From contig SCFE01000044.1 of the NCBI GenBank assembly GCA_004352715.1, forward strand, positions 623,017 through 687,016: DNA of 64,000 bases. Reading direction: 5' to 3'. Position 1 is the first letter of the stretch; each line of letters opens with the position of its first letter. Positions 10,626 to 21,679 of the stretch are shown piece after piece. Under the pieces are notes generated by a model that saw only the letters and a program-made list of their open reading frames with translations, had not been told where the DNA came from and searched no databases. The DNA is from Hofstenia miamia. Lineage: Eukaryota > Xenacoelomorpha > Acoela. Both the position numbers and the translations under genes were made by a program.

Positions 10626-11625
10626 NNNNNNNNNNNNNNNNNNNNNNNNNNNNNNNNNNNNNNNNNNNNNNNNNNNNNNNNNNNNNNNNNNNNNNNNNNN
10701 NNNNNNNNNNNNNNNNNNNNNNNNNNNNNNNNNNNNNNNNNNNNNNNNNNNNNNNNNNNNNNNNNNNNNNNNNNNNNNNNNNNNNNNNNNNNNNNNNNNN
10801 NNNNNNNNNNNNNNNNNNNNNNNNNNNNNNNNNNNNNNNNNNNNNNNNNNNNNNNNNNNNNNNNNNNNNNNNNNNNNNNNNNNNNNNNNNNNNNNNNNNN
10901 NNNNNNNNNNNNNNNNNNNNNNNNNNNNNNNNNNNNNNNNNNNNNNNNNNNNNNNNNNNNNNNNNNNNNNNNNNNNNNNNNNNNNNNNNNNNNNNNNNNN
11001 NNNNNNNNNNNNNNNNNNNNNNNNNNNNNNNNNNNNNNNNNNNNNNNNNNNNNNNNNNNNNNNNNNNNNNNNNNNNNNNNNNNNNNNNNNNNNNNNNNNN
11101 NNNNNNNNNNNNNNNNNNNNNNNNNNNNNNNNNNNNNNNNNNNNNNNNNNNNNNNNNNNNNNNNNNNNNNNNNNNNNNNNNNNNNNNNNNNNNNNNNNNN
11201 NNNNNNNNNNNNNNNNNNNNNNNNNNNNNNNNNNNNNNNNNNNNNNNNNNNNNNNNNNNNNNNNNNNNNNNNNNNNNNNNNNNNNNNNNNNNNNNNNNNN
11301 NNNNNNNNNNNNNNNNNNNNNNNNNNNNNNNNNNNNNNNNNNNNNNNNNNNNNNNNNNNNNNNNNNNNNNNNNNNNNNNNNNNNNNNNNNNNNNNNNNNN
11401 NNNNNNNNNNNNNNNNNNNNNNNNNNNNNNNNNNNNNNNNNNNNNNNNNNNNNNNNNNNNNNNNNNNNNNNNNNNNNNNNNNNNNNNNNNNNNNNNNNNN
11501 NNNNNNNNNNNNNNNNNNNNNNNNNNNNNNNNNNNNNNNNNNNNNNNNNNNNNNNNNNNNNNNNNNNNNNNNNNNNNNNNNNNNNNNNNNNNNNNNNNNN
11601 NNNNNNNNNNNNNNNNNNNNNNNNN
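10626..11625. other. 1000-N scaffold gap
   Basis: Exactly 1000 N, the conventional placeholder for a join of unknown size. Order and orientation across it are not guaranteed. Confidence 0.99.
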
Positions 11626-11939
11626 CATAATTAATTCCAGTTGAGCTGAGATGGTGCCGTGGACTCAACCATCGTTGTATAAGAAGAGGAGCTGCGTTGT
11701 GGAGATCAGCTTCAGGCAGTGGCCCATGGAAGAACTGAAGAGGAAACATCATACCGCTCTGTCACCTAAACAGTGATAGTTAATACTCAATTATTTGATT
11801 AACGTAACTAGTTAATAATAGAGGATGGTCTGATGGTTCAACAATTTGGTAACACCTCACCCGCTATTTACTGAGCACTCATTATCAGTAATCAGACACG
11901 GTGTAATAAGCTAGGTGGACGATGTTACAATATATATTA

Positions 11940-12330
11940 GGTTGTGAATATTATTACATTCATTTTTGTTAAAATCTCTCATTATTATGATCTTCCTTCT
12001 TTCATTGTAAGCCATGGAAAGTTCCTTGTGTAAAATTTCTTGAAATTTAATACATGCTTGTTTTCTATTACAGTAACTAATATTGACTAAAGTTATTTTT
12101 TGGTTTATTTTTAGTTATATCCATAAGCTTTCAAAATTTTGATTACTTTTATTCATATTGACTCTTAGTTTTGGTGAAAATTTCTTGGGTACTAATAATA
12201 AAATCCCACCACCTCTAAGTTTGTCAGATTTGTTTAGATTTTTATCTTTTCTGAATATTTTGAATGGATATTGTATCATTGTATTTAAACCATGTTTCTG
12301 TGATTTCAAAAATTGTATTATTATTATCAA
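11940..12330 (-). pseudogene. non-LTR retrotransposon endonuclease (EEP) fragment
   Basis: YPFKIFRKDKNLNKSDKLRGGGILLLVPKKF and NFESLWI on the minus strand match the RxD...RGGG blocks of the apurinic-like endonuclease that nicks target DNA. In another frame further down are QACIKFQEILHKEL and KIIIMRDFN, equivalent to the IIxGDFN motif (G replaced by R). A frame change separates the two parts. Upstream on the same strand lies the zinc-knuckle piece, as expected for ORF1-ORF2 order. Confidence 0.7.
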
Positions 12331-12488
12331 AATTTTCCATTAGGTCATGTAATTTTTCAAATTTTTTTCAAATATATTGAAAATTAATGTCAACATATTT
12401 AGGACTTTGTTTGTAGTGTAATAATGTGCTTTCTAAATAATTAATTGAAAGACATCGTGAATTATTATCCATATAAAGTTTTTTTTAA

Positions 12489-12716
12489 TCAAAATTGTTT
12501 TTTGCATTTGGTATATTGGGTAGTGTGGACTAAATGCATTATGAACTTGAGAGGCTTGATGTTTGATCTTAAACAAATAATGCATTTGTGAATGTTCTTT
12601 GTATCTTTGTTCAGATAATTTTTGTAATTGTGATTTTCTGTACAATACATACAGCAAATATCATCACATTTGCAAGTCTTTGTAGAATGACCATAGCTTC
12701 CACATATACTGCACAT
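12489..12716 (-). pseudogene. zinc-knuckle part of non-LTR ORF1
   Basis: MCSICGSYGHSTKTC is a CCHC knuckle (C-x2-C-x4-H-x4-C), followed by CCMYCTENHNYKNY and CIICLRSN...HTTQYTKC. Two or three knuckles in a row at the end of ORF1 are typical of Jockey/I-clade elements and bind nucleic acid. The fragment precedes the endonuclease piece in the same orientation. Confidence 0.72.
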
Positions 12717-12891
12717 TTTTATGTAGTGATAATCACTTATATAGATGATACTTAAATCATATCAAATTTTGTTGTTTATCATTGTATTTTGATAATTATG
12801 TCTTTACATTTCTTGAGATTATTTACAATCAAAAAACAACAGTTAATTCCTCAATGCAAGCATCTTTTAGAATAGGATTAGTGTTGTAAAG

Positions 12892-13891
12892 NNNNNNNNN
12901 NNNNNNNNNNNNNNNNNNNNNNNNNNNNNNNNNNNNNNNNNNNNNNNNNNNNNNNNNNNNNNNNNNNNNNNNNNNNNNNNNNNNNNNNNNNNNNNNNNNN
13001 NNNNNNNNNNNNNNNNNNNNNNNNNNNNNNNNNNNNNNNNNNNNNNNNNNNNNNNNNNNNNNNNNNNNNNNNNNNNNNNNNNNNNNNNNNNNNNNNNNNN
13101 NNNNNNNNNNNNNNNNNNNNNNNNNNNNNNNNNNNNNNNNNNNNNNNNNNNNNNNNNNNNNNNNNNNNNNNNNNNNNNNNNNNNNNNNNNNNNNNNNNNN
13201 NNNNNNNNNNNNNNNNNNNNNNNNNNNNNNNNNNNNNNNNNNNNNNNNNNNNNNNNNNNNNNNNNNNNNNNNNNNNNNNNNNNNNNNNNNNNNNNNNNNN
13301 NNNNNNNNNNNNNNNNNNNNNNNNNNNNNNNNNNNNNNNNNNNNNNNNNNNNNNNNNNNNNNNNNNNNNNNNNNNNNNNNNNNNNNNNNNNNNNNNNNNN
13401 NNNNNNNNNNNNNNNNNNNNNNNNNNNNNNNNNNNNNNNNNNNNNNNNNNNNNNNNNNNNNNNNNNNNNNNNNNNNNNNNNNNNNNNNNNNNNNNNNNNN
13501 NNNNNNNNNNNNNNNNNNNNNNNNNNNNNNNNNNNNNNNNNNNNNNNNNNNNNNNNNNNNNNNNNNNNNNNNNNNNNNNNNNNNNNNNNNNNNNNNNNNN
13601 NNNNNNNNNNNNNNNNNNNNNNNNNNNNNNNNNNNNNNNNNNNNNNNNNNNNNNNNNNNNNNNNNNNNNNNNNNNNNNNNNNNNNNNNNNNNNNNNNNNN
13701 NNNNNNNNNNNNNNNNNNNNNNNNNNNNNNNNNNNNNNNNNNNNNNNNNNNNNNNNNNNNNNNNNNNNNNNNNNNNNNNNNNNNNNNNNNNNNNNNNNNN
13801 NNNNNNNNNNNNNNNNNNNNNNNNNNNNNNNNNNNNNNNNNNNNNNNNNNNNNNNNNNNNNNNNNNNNNNNNNNNNNNNNNNNNNNNNNNN
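12892..13891. other. 1000-N scaffold gap
   Basis: Placeholder gap of unknown true size. Confidence 0.99.
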
Positions 13892-14088
13892 ACATAGTTG
13901 TATTGCGTCATATGTATTGTGTATAATTACAAGCAAATATAGGCTAGTTAATGTTAAAAAAAATGTTATATTTAATCACTGTTAATCATTCAATGCTGAT
14001 CTCTTTTGTTTGCAGCTTATTCTTTTAGGTGATGCTACAATACTCAAGACAAGACACAATTTGACTTAGTTTCTATTATGTAAAAGTG

Positions 14089-14430
14089 TTTCATGAATGT
14101 GCAACCAGACTTGTTACTAGCTGCTTAATTAATATTACATGTAGCCATTACCAAAATATATTGGCTTGTATGACCAGGTTAACATTGAGCAACTTCCTAA
14201 CCTACATTTATTAATTAGTATGTGCTCANNNNNNNNNNNNNNNNNNNNNNNNNNNNNNNNNNNNNNNNNNNNNNNNNNNNNNNNNNNNNNTTTCATGAAT
14301 GTGCAACCAGACTTGTTACTAGCTGCTTAATTAATATTACATGTAGCCATTACCAAAATATATTGGCTTGTATGACCAGGGTAACATTGAGCAACTTCCT
14401 AACCTACATTTATTAATTAGTATGTGCTCA
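14089..14430. repeat. 140-bp direct duplication across a 62-N gap (contig overlap)
   Basis: 14089-14228 and 14291-14430 are the same sequence except for one visible base (CCAGGTTAAC versus CCAGGGTAAC), and the gap at 14229-14290 begins exactly where the first copy ends. This is what unmerged overlapping contig ends look like. Confidence 0.95.
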
Positions 14431-14689
14431 GTCAATTTATTGGTCACTTTATAGTCACTAGTTTTGATCTGAAATAATATAAATATAATACCTAGGTTTC
14501 AGTCATCCAACTGTATTTCAAATCTATTTATTTTAATATATGTACTAAATGATCAATAGTCAACTAAACAAGAGAAAAACCACTATAGCTAACCTAAGTG
14601 CACTTTTGTGGTCTAGCACAAAGACCCTAGAATCAATCTCATGATGGATTCAGACCACTACTAAACACAACTTGTTTAGCTTGACATTG

Positions 14690-15000
14690 TAATAAATAAT
14701 CAAACTGTATTAACAGAACAAAATAAGAATTCTGAACAAAATTCTTTATAATTTGCTTACATGGTTTTGTATCTATTTATAGTAATTTCAGAAAAGTACC
14801 TGTTGATTTCAAAATTTGAACTTTTGTCTGAAAATATGGTAGCTAAAAATAATGGAAGTGATTTCGCCCCTTCCGTTTTGCCAAAAAGTATTATTATCAA
14901 CAAATACTAATCTCTTATAGTTGACACTTATTTTTGCTTGGTTGCATAATACAAATTAGTCTAACTGATTTAATAATTTTATAATAGTTCTAATCATCAT
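14690..15000 (-). repeat. dispersed repeat copy (family R1), inverted
   Basis: On the minus strand this matches the repeats at 54060-54340 and, in part, 16400-16684. Shared blocks include CTTCCATTATTTTTAGC and AAATCAACAGGTACTT. No coding capacity is seen. Confidence 0.6.
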
Positions 15001-15039
15001 TCTTCTTTGATCTTATTCTCCTCTTGATTTGATGTCAGC

Positions 15040-15400
15040 AGCTTGATTTATTTGGATGATGCTACACATGTAACCATACACCTAACCTAATGTAGTCCAC
15101 AATTTGGGCTTGCTTACTGTCTGAACTCTACTTGTCACATCAGTACTTGAAGAAATACTCCCAAATTGTCACCAGAACTTACACAATCATTATTATAAAC
15201 ATTATCAATCAAAAAGAAATTAAATAAGAAGAAAATTTAAATGAAGTTGAAGCTTGATAAAATCTATTGAACCATTTCTATATTGTTTCTCAGTTTTATA
15301 CATCATAAATTATTACCTGCCTTTGTTTACAATGTAATATCATGTGATCATGTTTCCCTCACAAATTGAATTGAAGCACCAAAGTGAGGGAACATTAAAC
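15040..15400 (-). repeat. LTR-related fragment of the gypsy family
   Basis: Similar to 57370-57720 over several blocks, for example AAATTATTACCTG...TTTACAAT...TTTCCCTCACAAA and CTCCCAAATTGTC. It contains a hairpin with arms GTTTCCCTCAC and GTGAGGGAAC. It probably derives from the LTR and primer-site region of a relative of gypsy copies A and B. Confidence 0.5.
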
Positions 15401-16095
15401 TTTCATTGCAAGCTAAAATCAAAATAAAGTGTTATGTCATGTTGATGTCATAATGAGTTACAAAAATCAGAAATAAAAATATAAGCACAAATTCCCTGAG
15501 TGTTTCTCTGATAATGCTTAGTTGATTGAAAAAAAAATTATTGCTTTGTTTCAAGAAACATATACTTTTGTTTTTAGTAAAAATGCTGCAGGTAATTAAA
15601 TGATCAGACAATAGACCATCTAAGACAAATGTTTCATAANAATCAAAATTGTTTTTTGCATTTGGTATATTGGGTAGTGTGGACTAAATGCATTATGAAC
15701 TTGAGAGGCTTGATGTTTGATCTTAAACAAANTCTATATTGTTTCTCAGTTTTATACATCATAAATTATTACCTGCCTTTGTTTACAATGTAATATCATG
15801 TGATCATGTTTCCCTCACAAATTGAATTGAAGCACCAAAGTGAGGGAACATTAAACTTTCATTGCAAGCTAAAATCAAAATAAAGTGTTATGTCATGTTG
15901 ATGTCATAATGAGTTACAAAAATCAGAAATAAAAATATAAGCACAAATTCCCTGAGTGTTTCTCTGATAATGCTTAGTTGATTGAAAAAAAAATTATTGC
16001 TTTGTTTCAAGAAACATATACTTTTGTTTTTAGTAAAAATGCTGCAGGTAATTAAATGATCAGACAATAGACCATCTAAGACAAATGTTTCATAA
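15277..16095. repeat. 363-bp direct duplication around an N-bounded 91-bp patch (assembly artefact)
   Basis: 15277-15639 and 15733-16095 appear identical. Between them, single N characters at 15640 and 15732 bound 91 bases (15641-15731) that duplicate 12487-12577. Two unmerged contig overlaps plus a stray fragment explain this better than biology. Confidence 0.93.
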
Positions 16096-16226
16096 TTTAA
16101 TATTTCAGAAGCATCACATATTATGTAATCAATTAATGATGATTTGCTACTGCTTATGTGAGTTGTTGTTGCTTTATTTAATGTCCATGTTAAAAATATT
16201 GTAGCATCATCCAAAAAGGCAACCAA
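15990..16226 (-). pseudogene. non-LTR endonuclease C-terminal fragment
   Basis: FLDDATIFLTWTLNKATTTH, then SSSKSSLIDYIIC and VLDGLLSDHLITC on the minus strand match the end of the EEP endonuclease of non-LTR retrotransposons (S-x-IDxI and SDH blocks; SDH holds the catalytic His). It continues open to 15888 in a hydrophobic, unrecognised stretch. It may belong with the endonuclease start at 11.9-12.3 kb if the scaffold pieces are misordered. Confidence 0.68.
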
Positions 16227-16399
16227 AGCTGAATAACGTCGAATGATTATTATTAATTGAAATTAATTGTAAAAATTTAGTTAATGATCTTTTCTTATTT
16301 TTGTACAATGCAACTAAGATTTAATATTGTTCAAAATGAGAAAACTTGTTAGCTGATCAAGGAACAATTGACAAATTAAATTGAGTGAACTAACGCTTA

Positions 16400-16684
16400 T
16401 GTATGAACAGCCATATTGGCAGACAAATCATTTGAAATTTAAAATCAGCAGGTACTTTTGTAGAAATTTTATAAATAGCTTTGATTTAACCATAATTTTG
16501 ATGAACAATAAATTCTTCGGAGTTTACTTAATTTTCATTTCTACTTTATCTGGTTTGATTATTTAGTAAAATGTACAGCTAGGCAAGTTGTGTCTAGTAG
16601 TGGCTGGAGTCCATCACGGGATCGATTCTCAGGGTCCTTGTGCCAGTCATGAAACCGCACTTAAGTTATGGTTAGGAGTTTTTT
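16400..16684 (+). repeat. dispersed repeat copy (family R1), possibly SINE-like
   Basis: Closely parallels 54195-54465: CCATATTGGCAGACAAATCATTTGAAATTT here, CCATCTTGGCAAATGAACATTTGAAATTT there, ending in CTTAAGTTA...GGTTAGGAGTTT / CTTAAGTTA...GATTAGGAGTTT. It contains TCTAGTAGTGGCTGGAGTCC and GGATCGATTCTC, loosely like Pol III A and B boxes, but closer together than usual. It ends at a gap. Confidence 0.5.
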
Positions 16685-17684
16685 NNNNNNNNNNNNNNNN
16701 NNNNNNNNNNNNNNNNNNNNNNNNNNNNNNNNNNNNNNNNNNNNNNNNNNNNNNNNNNNNNNNNNNNNNNNNNNNNNNNNNNNNNNNNNNNNNNNNNNNN
16801 NNNNNNNNNNNNNNNNNNNNNNNNNNNNNNNNNNNNNNNNNNNNNNNNNNNNNNNNNNNNNNNNNNNNNNNNNNNNNNNNNNNNNNNNNNNNNNNNNNNN
16901 NNNNNNNNNNNNNNNNNNNNNNNNNNNNNNNNNNNNNNNNNNNNNNNNNNNNNNNNNNNNNNNNNNNNNNNNNNNNNNNNNNNNNNNNNNNNNNNNNNNN
17001 NNNNNNNNNNNNNNNNNNNNNNNNNNNNNNNNNNNNNNNNNNNNNNNNNNNNNNNNNNNNNNNNNNNNNNNNNNNNNNNNNNNNNNNNNNNNNNNNNNNN
17101 NNNNNNNNNNNNNNNNNNNNNNNNNNNNNNNNNNNNNNNNNNNNNNNNNNNNNNNNNNNNNNNNNNNNNNNNNNNNNNNNNNNNNNNNNNNNNNNNNNNN
17201 NNNNNNNNNNNNNNNNNNNNNNNNNNNNNNNNNNNNNNNNNNNNNNNNNNNNNNNNNNNNNNNNNNNNNNNNNNNNNNNNNNNNNNNNNNNNNNNNNNNN
17301 NNNNNNNNNNNNNNNNNNNNNNNNNNNNNNNNNNNNNNNNNNNNNNNNNNNNNNNNNNNNNNNNNNNNNNNNNNNNNNNNNNNNNNNNNNNNNNNNNNNN
17401 NNNNNNNNNNNNNNNNNNNNNNNNNNNNNNNNNNNNNNNNNNNNNNNNNNNNNNNNNNNNNNNNNNNNNNNNNNNNNNNNNNNNNNNNNNNNNNNNNNNN
17501 NNNNNNNNNNNNNNNNNNNNNNNNNNNNNNNNNNNNNNNNNNNNNNNNNNNNNNNNNNNNNNNNNNNNNNNNNNNNNNNNNNNNNNNNNNNNNNNNNNNN
17601 NNNNNNNNNNNNNNNNNNNNNNNNNNNNNNNNNNNNNNNNNNNNNNNNNNNNNNNNNNNNNNNNNNNNNNNNNNNNNNNNNNNN
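16685..17684. other. 1000-N scaffold gap
   Basis: Placeholder gap of unknown true size. It ends in a (TA)n tract. Confidence 0.99.
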
Positions 17685-19612
17685 TATATATATATATATA
17701 ATTTCAATTAGTCTTTAGTGCTTTTTAAATTATTTAGTTGTGGCTATTTGCCAGAAGTTAATTAGTTAAGCTATGCCCATTAATATAGTTTTCTAAGATT
17801 GTCTATAAATTATATATAGATTAAGTGAAGGGGATCATTAACTTTTGCATCTACTTGTGTCAACAACAGTGTTTAACTACCCATTGGTAATTTATTTAAC
17901 ACATTATTTAAGTGCAGTTTGCAGTTTTGTGAAGTTAAATTATTCTCACCACTTCAATTATTAAACAAAGGCTTTTAAAAAATTTCACTAAGAAGATCCC
18001 ATGTATTCATTCCCATAAATTAATTTGGAGATTCTAAAGAATACCACTAATCCACAACATCAATATTGGGTTATTTCATTATTGTTATTTATTTATTTAT
18101 TTATTTAATTATATCATTTTGATAAATCAAGACTTATTCTGGTATGGCTTTGGGAGGAGTGAACTACCCTGCAAGCTAATCATTGCAATTGACTCACTAC
18201 AAAACGCAACTAGGGATAGGGTTAGATAGAAATTTATATTTGAGATGTCATTCATTTTCATAACAAGTATATAGTGAAGAACCTATATGAGGTTAGCCAG
18301 AAGGCAATTAGGGCTTAGGGTTATTTTAACTTTATTAAATGAGGTAAAGTACTAACAACCATAAAATTGAGGTGAGGTAGAAATTAAAACATGTGAAAGC
18401 AAAACAGTAACACTAACAAACCAATTTTATTTAAACTCTTAGTTAAACATTAACAATTGTGATCAAGTAATTGTTGGACGTCAGCCAGAGGCCATACATT
18501 TGTTTTATTGTTTAAATGGAGTTGGAATCAAAGATTTGTTTCATCATTATATAAATTCATCAGGACTAGTAGTTTATTTTAATTAAATCAAGTACTAAAA
18601 TGCAACTGTTGATATCTTTTGTTTGCAGTAAGTCCGCTAAAACAGGTCTACATGTATAATTAGGGCCTGTCTGCAAAAACAAACAGATATTACCTGATGA
18701 CATTGACGTGATCAAATGGTCTTCTGTTCAAAGTGGAATACTTGTTGTAGTTGGAATCTTCAACTGAATATTGCAAGTTCTTAATGACAAGGCGTATTGA
18801 GTGGCCAGCTCTTAACACTGGGAAATTGGTTGAAGTGGATCCATTAGTCTAACCTGACGTCTCATTGTAATAATCCCAACTTCATGCAAGTAAGAGAACT
18901 GCTGGGTTGCATGGTTGCACAGGAGATGTCCAGTGGATAAGTCGATCATGAATAACACAAGCTTTGATGACTTGATTGAATGGTCTTCTCTTCAAAGTTG
19001 AACACTTGTTTGTTGGAATATTAAATAATGCAAGCAATTAATGACAAAACCTATATAGTGGTTGGCTCTTAACAGTCGGAAATTGGTTGAAGTGGATCCA
19101 TTAGTCTAACCTGACGTCTCATTGTAATAATCCCAACTTCATGCAATTAAGAGAACTGCTGGGTTGCATTGTTTGAACAGGAGATGTCTAGTTGGTAAAT
19201 CGATCTTAAATAAACCAAGGTCTTGATGACGTATTCTTCACAATCACTATTAGACACGGAAGAATACAGACAAAACAGTTAGCCTGGCCTAGGGTGGCAT
19301 GTAGTATCAGTACTGGTTGTTGTATCGGCCAGACCAAATGTTTTTGTTTTAGCATGTAAATTGTAAATATGTTGATATTAATTTGTATATAAGCAAGAGC
19401 AATTTTTTGTAGAGCAGTGTTAAAACAGTTTAGTGTTTATTGATATCTTCCGCCCTAAGAATAGGTTACTATGCGCAACTAGGGGTCCAAAGCACATGCG
19501 AATGATAATACACTGAATTTCAATCGTGCCAAAATTTAGGATTTAATCAAAATCAATTAATTGATTGGAGTTGATTATCATTGATAAAATTAGTGAAGAT
19601 AAAAATTTTTCA
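17685..19612 (+). repeat. left arm of a 1.9-kb inverted repeat
   Basis: The reverse complement of this stretch recurs at 37021-38822 with near identity over its whole length, from the (TA)n end to AAAAATTTTTCA at the gap. Inside is a tandem repeat of about 260-270 bp with units starting GATGAC at 18695, 18966 and 19224, where CAACTTCATGCAA and GGATCCATTAGTCTAACCTG recur. I find no coding frame. A diverged third copy of part of it lies at 44870-45275. Confidence 0.93.
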
Positions 19613-20612
19613 NNNNNNNNNNNNNNNNNNNNNNNNNNNNNNNNNNNNNNNNNNNNNNNNNNNNNNNNNNNNNNNNNNNNNNNNNNNNNNNNNNNNNNNN
19701 NNNNNNNNNNNNNNNNNNNNNNNNNNNNNNNNNNNNNNNNNNNNNNNNNNNNNNNNNNNNNNNNNNNNNNNNNNNNNNNNNNNNNNNNNNNNNNNNNNNN
19801 NNNNNNNNNNNNNNNNNNNNNNNNNNNNNNNNNNNNNNNNNNNNNNNNNNNNNNNNNNNNNNNNNNNNNNNNNNNNNNNNNNNNNNNNNNNNNNNNNNNN
19901 NNNNNNNNNNNNNNNNNNNNNNNNNNNNNNNNNNNNNNNNNNNNNNNNNNNNNNNNNNNNNNNNNNNNNNNNNNNNNNNNNNNNNNNNNNNNNNNNNNNN
20001 NNNNNNNNNNNNNNNNNNNNNNNNNNNNNNNNNNNNNNNNNNNNNNNNNNNNNNNNNNNNNNNNNNNNNNNNNNNNNNNNNNNNNNNNNNNNNNNNNNNN
20101 NNNNNNNNNNNNNNNNNNNNNNNNNNNNNNNNNNNNNNNNNNNNNNNNNNNNNNNNNNNNNNNNNNNNNNNNNNNNNNNNNNNNNNNNNNNNNNNNNNNN
20201 NNNNNNNNNNNNNNNNNNNNNNNNNNNNNNNNNNNNNNNNNNNNNNNNNNNNNNNNNNNNNNNNNNNNNNNNNNNNNNNNNNNNNNNNNNNNNNNNNNNN
20301 NNNNNNNNNNNNNNNNNNNNNNNNNNNNNNNNNNNNNNNNNNNNNNNNNNNNNNNNNNNNNNNNNNNNNNNNNNNNNNNNNNNNNNNNNNNNNNNNNNNN
20401 NNNNNNNNNNNNNNNNNNNNNNNNNNNNNNNNNNNNNNNNNNNNNNNNNNNNNNNNNNNNNNNNNNNNNNNNNNNNNNNNNNNNNNNNNNNNNNNNNNNN
20501 NNNNNNNNNNNNNNNNNNNNNNNNNNNNNNNNNNNNNNNNNNNNNNNNNNNNNNNNNNNNNNNNNNNNNNNNNNNNNNNNNNNNNNNNNNNNNNNNNNNN
20601 NNNNNNNNNNNN
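19613..20612. other. 1000-N scaffold gap
   Basis: Placeholder gap of unknown true size. Confidence 0.99.
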
Positions 20613-20810
20613 TTCATTATCTCCGGAATTTCATTTTCAACGATGCATTGATTAAGTGCAAATAATATGTGGTCGCTAAATAGATAAAAAAATTCTTAAA
20701 TATAAGGAAAGGTAAATGAGTCGAATCTGAAGATTTATTAACGTCTAAATTTCGTACAATTACTTTTAATTCTTCTAAGGTAGAAAACCTAAATTGCAAC
20801 GTCGACTTAC
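20613..20810 (-). pseudogene. non-LTR reverse transcriptase N-terminal fragment
   Basis: LQFRFSTLEELKVIVRNLDVNKSSDSTHLP...HLINASLKMKF on the minus strand resembles the segment before the first RT motif in non-LTR elements (V...I..L...KS.D....P...L...NASL). It ends at the gap. Recognition rests on this short pattern alone. Confidence 0.45.
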
Positions 20811-20812
20811 AA

Positions 20813-21208
20813 TTTGATTGACTAAGTTTGAGAGCGGAATTTTATGAAAATTGAAGTTACCTCATTCTTCAAATTTAAACATTTCTAGGTCGATTCTCTT
20901 TCCAAAACAGCTCGTAATATTGAACACCCTACTGACATTAAAGAATATCCCTTAAAAAGCATTTAAGAATCTTCCCTAAGCAAAAATATATTTCTGGTAG
21001 ATCATTGTTAGAATACAAACTGTATAATTATGACAATACGATAACTCATTATTAAAGTAGTACTATACTAATTCAATCAAAGCGTGGAAGATTTGTTTTT
21101 TTTAATGTATGTACTTTTGTGTATATGTGTTGTGTCATGCACTTTTAGATTATTATATTGTAATAATCTAGGAGTCCACAGTTGTTTTAATTTATTGATG
21201 CTATTCAG

Positions 21209-21248
<40 letters not shown>

Positions 21249-21679
21249 CATTTTTCATGTAAATATTTAATTAGACTGAAAAAGTTCTGCCGGTCAACCA
21301 GTTTCAGTTGGCACCAGTACCGGTCGGGTCGACCATTTTCCGACCGGTTTACACCTACGATGTAGATGTTGCCCTACGGGTTCAAGTTAGGGTTAAGATT
21401 GCCCTAAGCGGTGGAAAACTCGCAGTGTTCCATTTGTTCCTGTGCCATTTTTTCCTAAAATCTACAATGTAAAGCAAATGTCATGAAATCTAAAATAATG
21501 CCAATGATATTAATAACATACACTTGCTAGAATAGTGTCTGACTTGTTGACAACAAAACAGCATGCAAAAACTGTTTGCAGACATTATTATTAATTGTAA
21601 GTCTTCAAACAGTGTAATAAATAATAACATTTATCAATGAGACGTATTTTATGAAACTAAACAGTAATTCCTCCCACTA
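20813..21679. other. non-coding AT-rich stretch with microsatellite and hairpin
   Basis: No gene seen. (TA)n at 21209-21234 followed by (GA)n to 21248. The arms ACCGGTCGG (21319-21327) and CCGACCGGT (21340-21348) form a perfect 9-bp hairpin with a 12-base loop in an unusually GC-rich patch. Confidence 0.8.

Noticed and set aside
15277-16095. Direct repeat as a possible biological duplication or LTR pair
   Set aside because: Identity is complete and N characters bound the middle patch, which is itself copied from 12.5 kb. Assembly artefact is the simpler reading.
10326-20665. Long open frames spanning the 1000-N runs (both strands, near 10.5-11.7, 12.8-13.9, 16.6-17.7 and 19.6-20.7 kb)
   Set aside because: They are open only because N cannot encode a stop. 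The few real residues at their ends carry no coding signal, except 10326-10618, kept as an ORF1 fragment.
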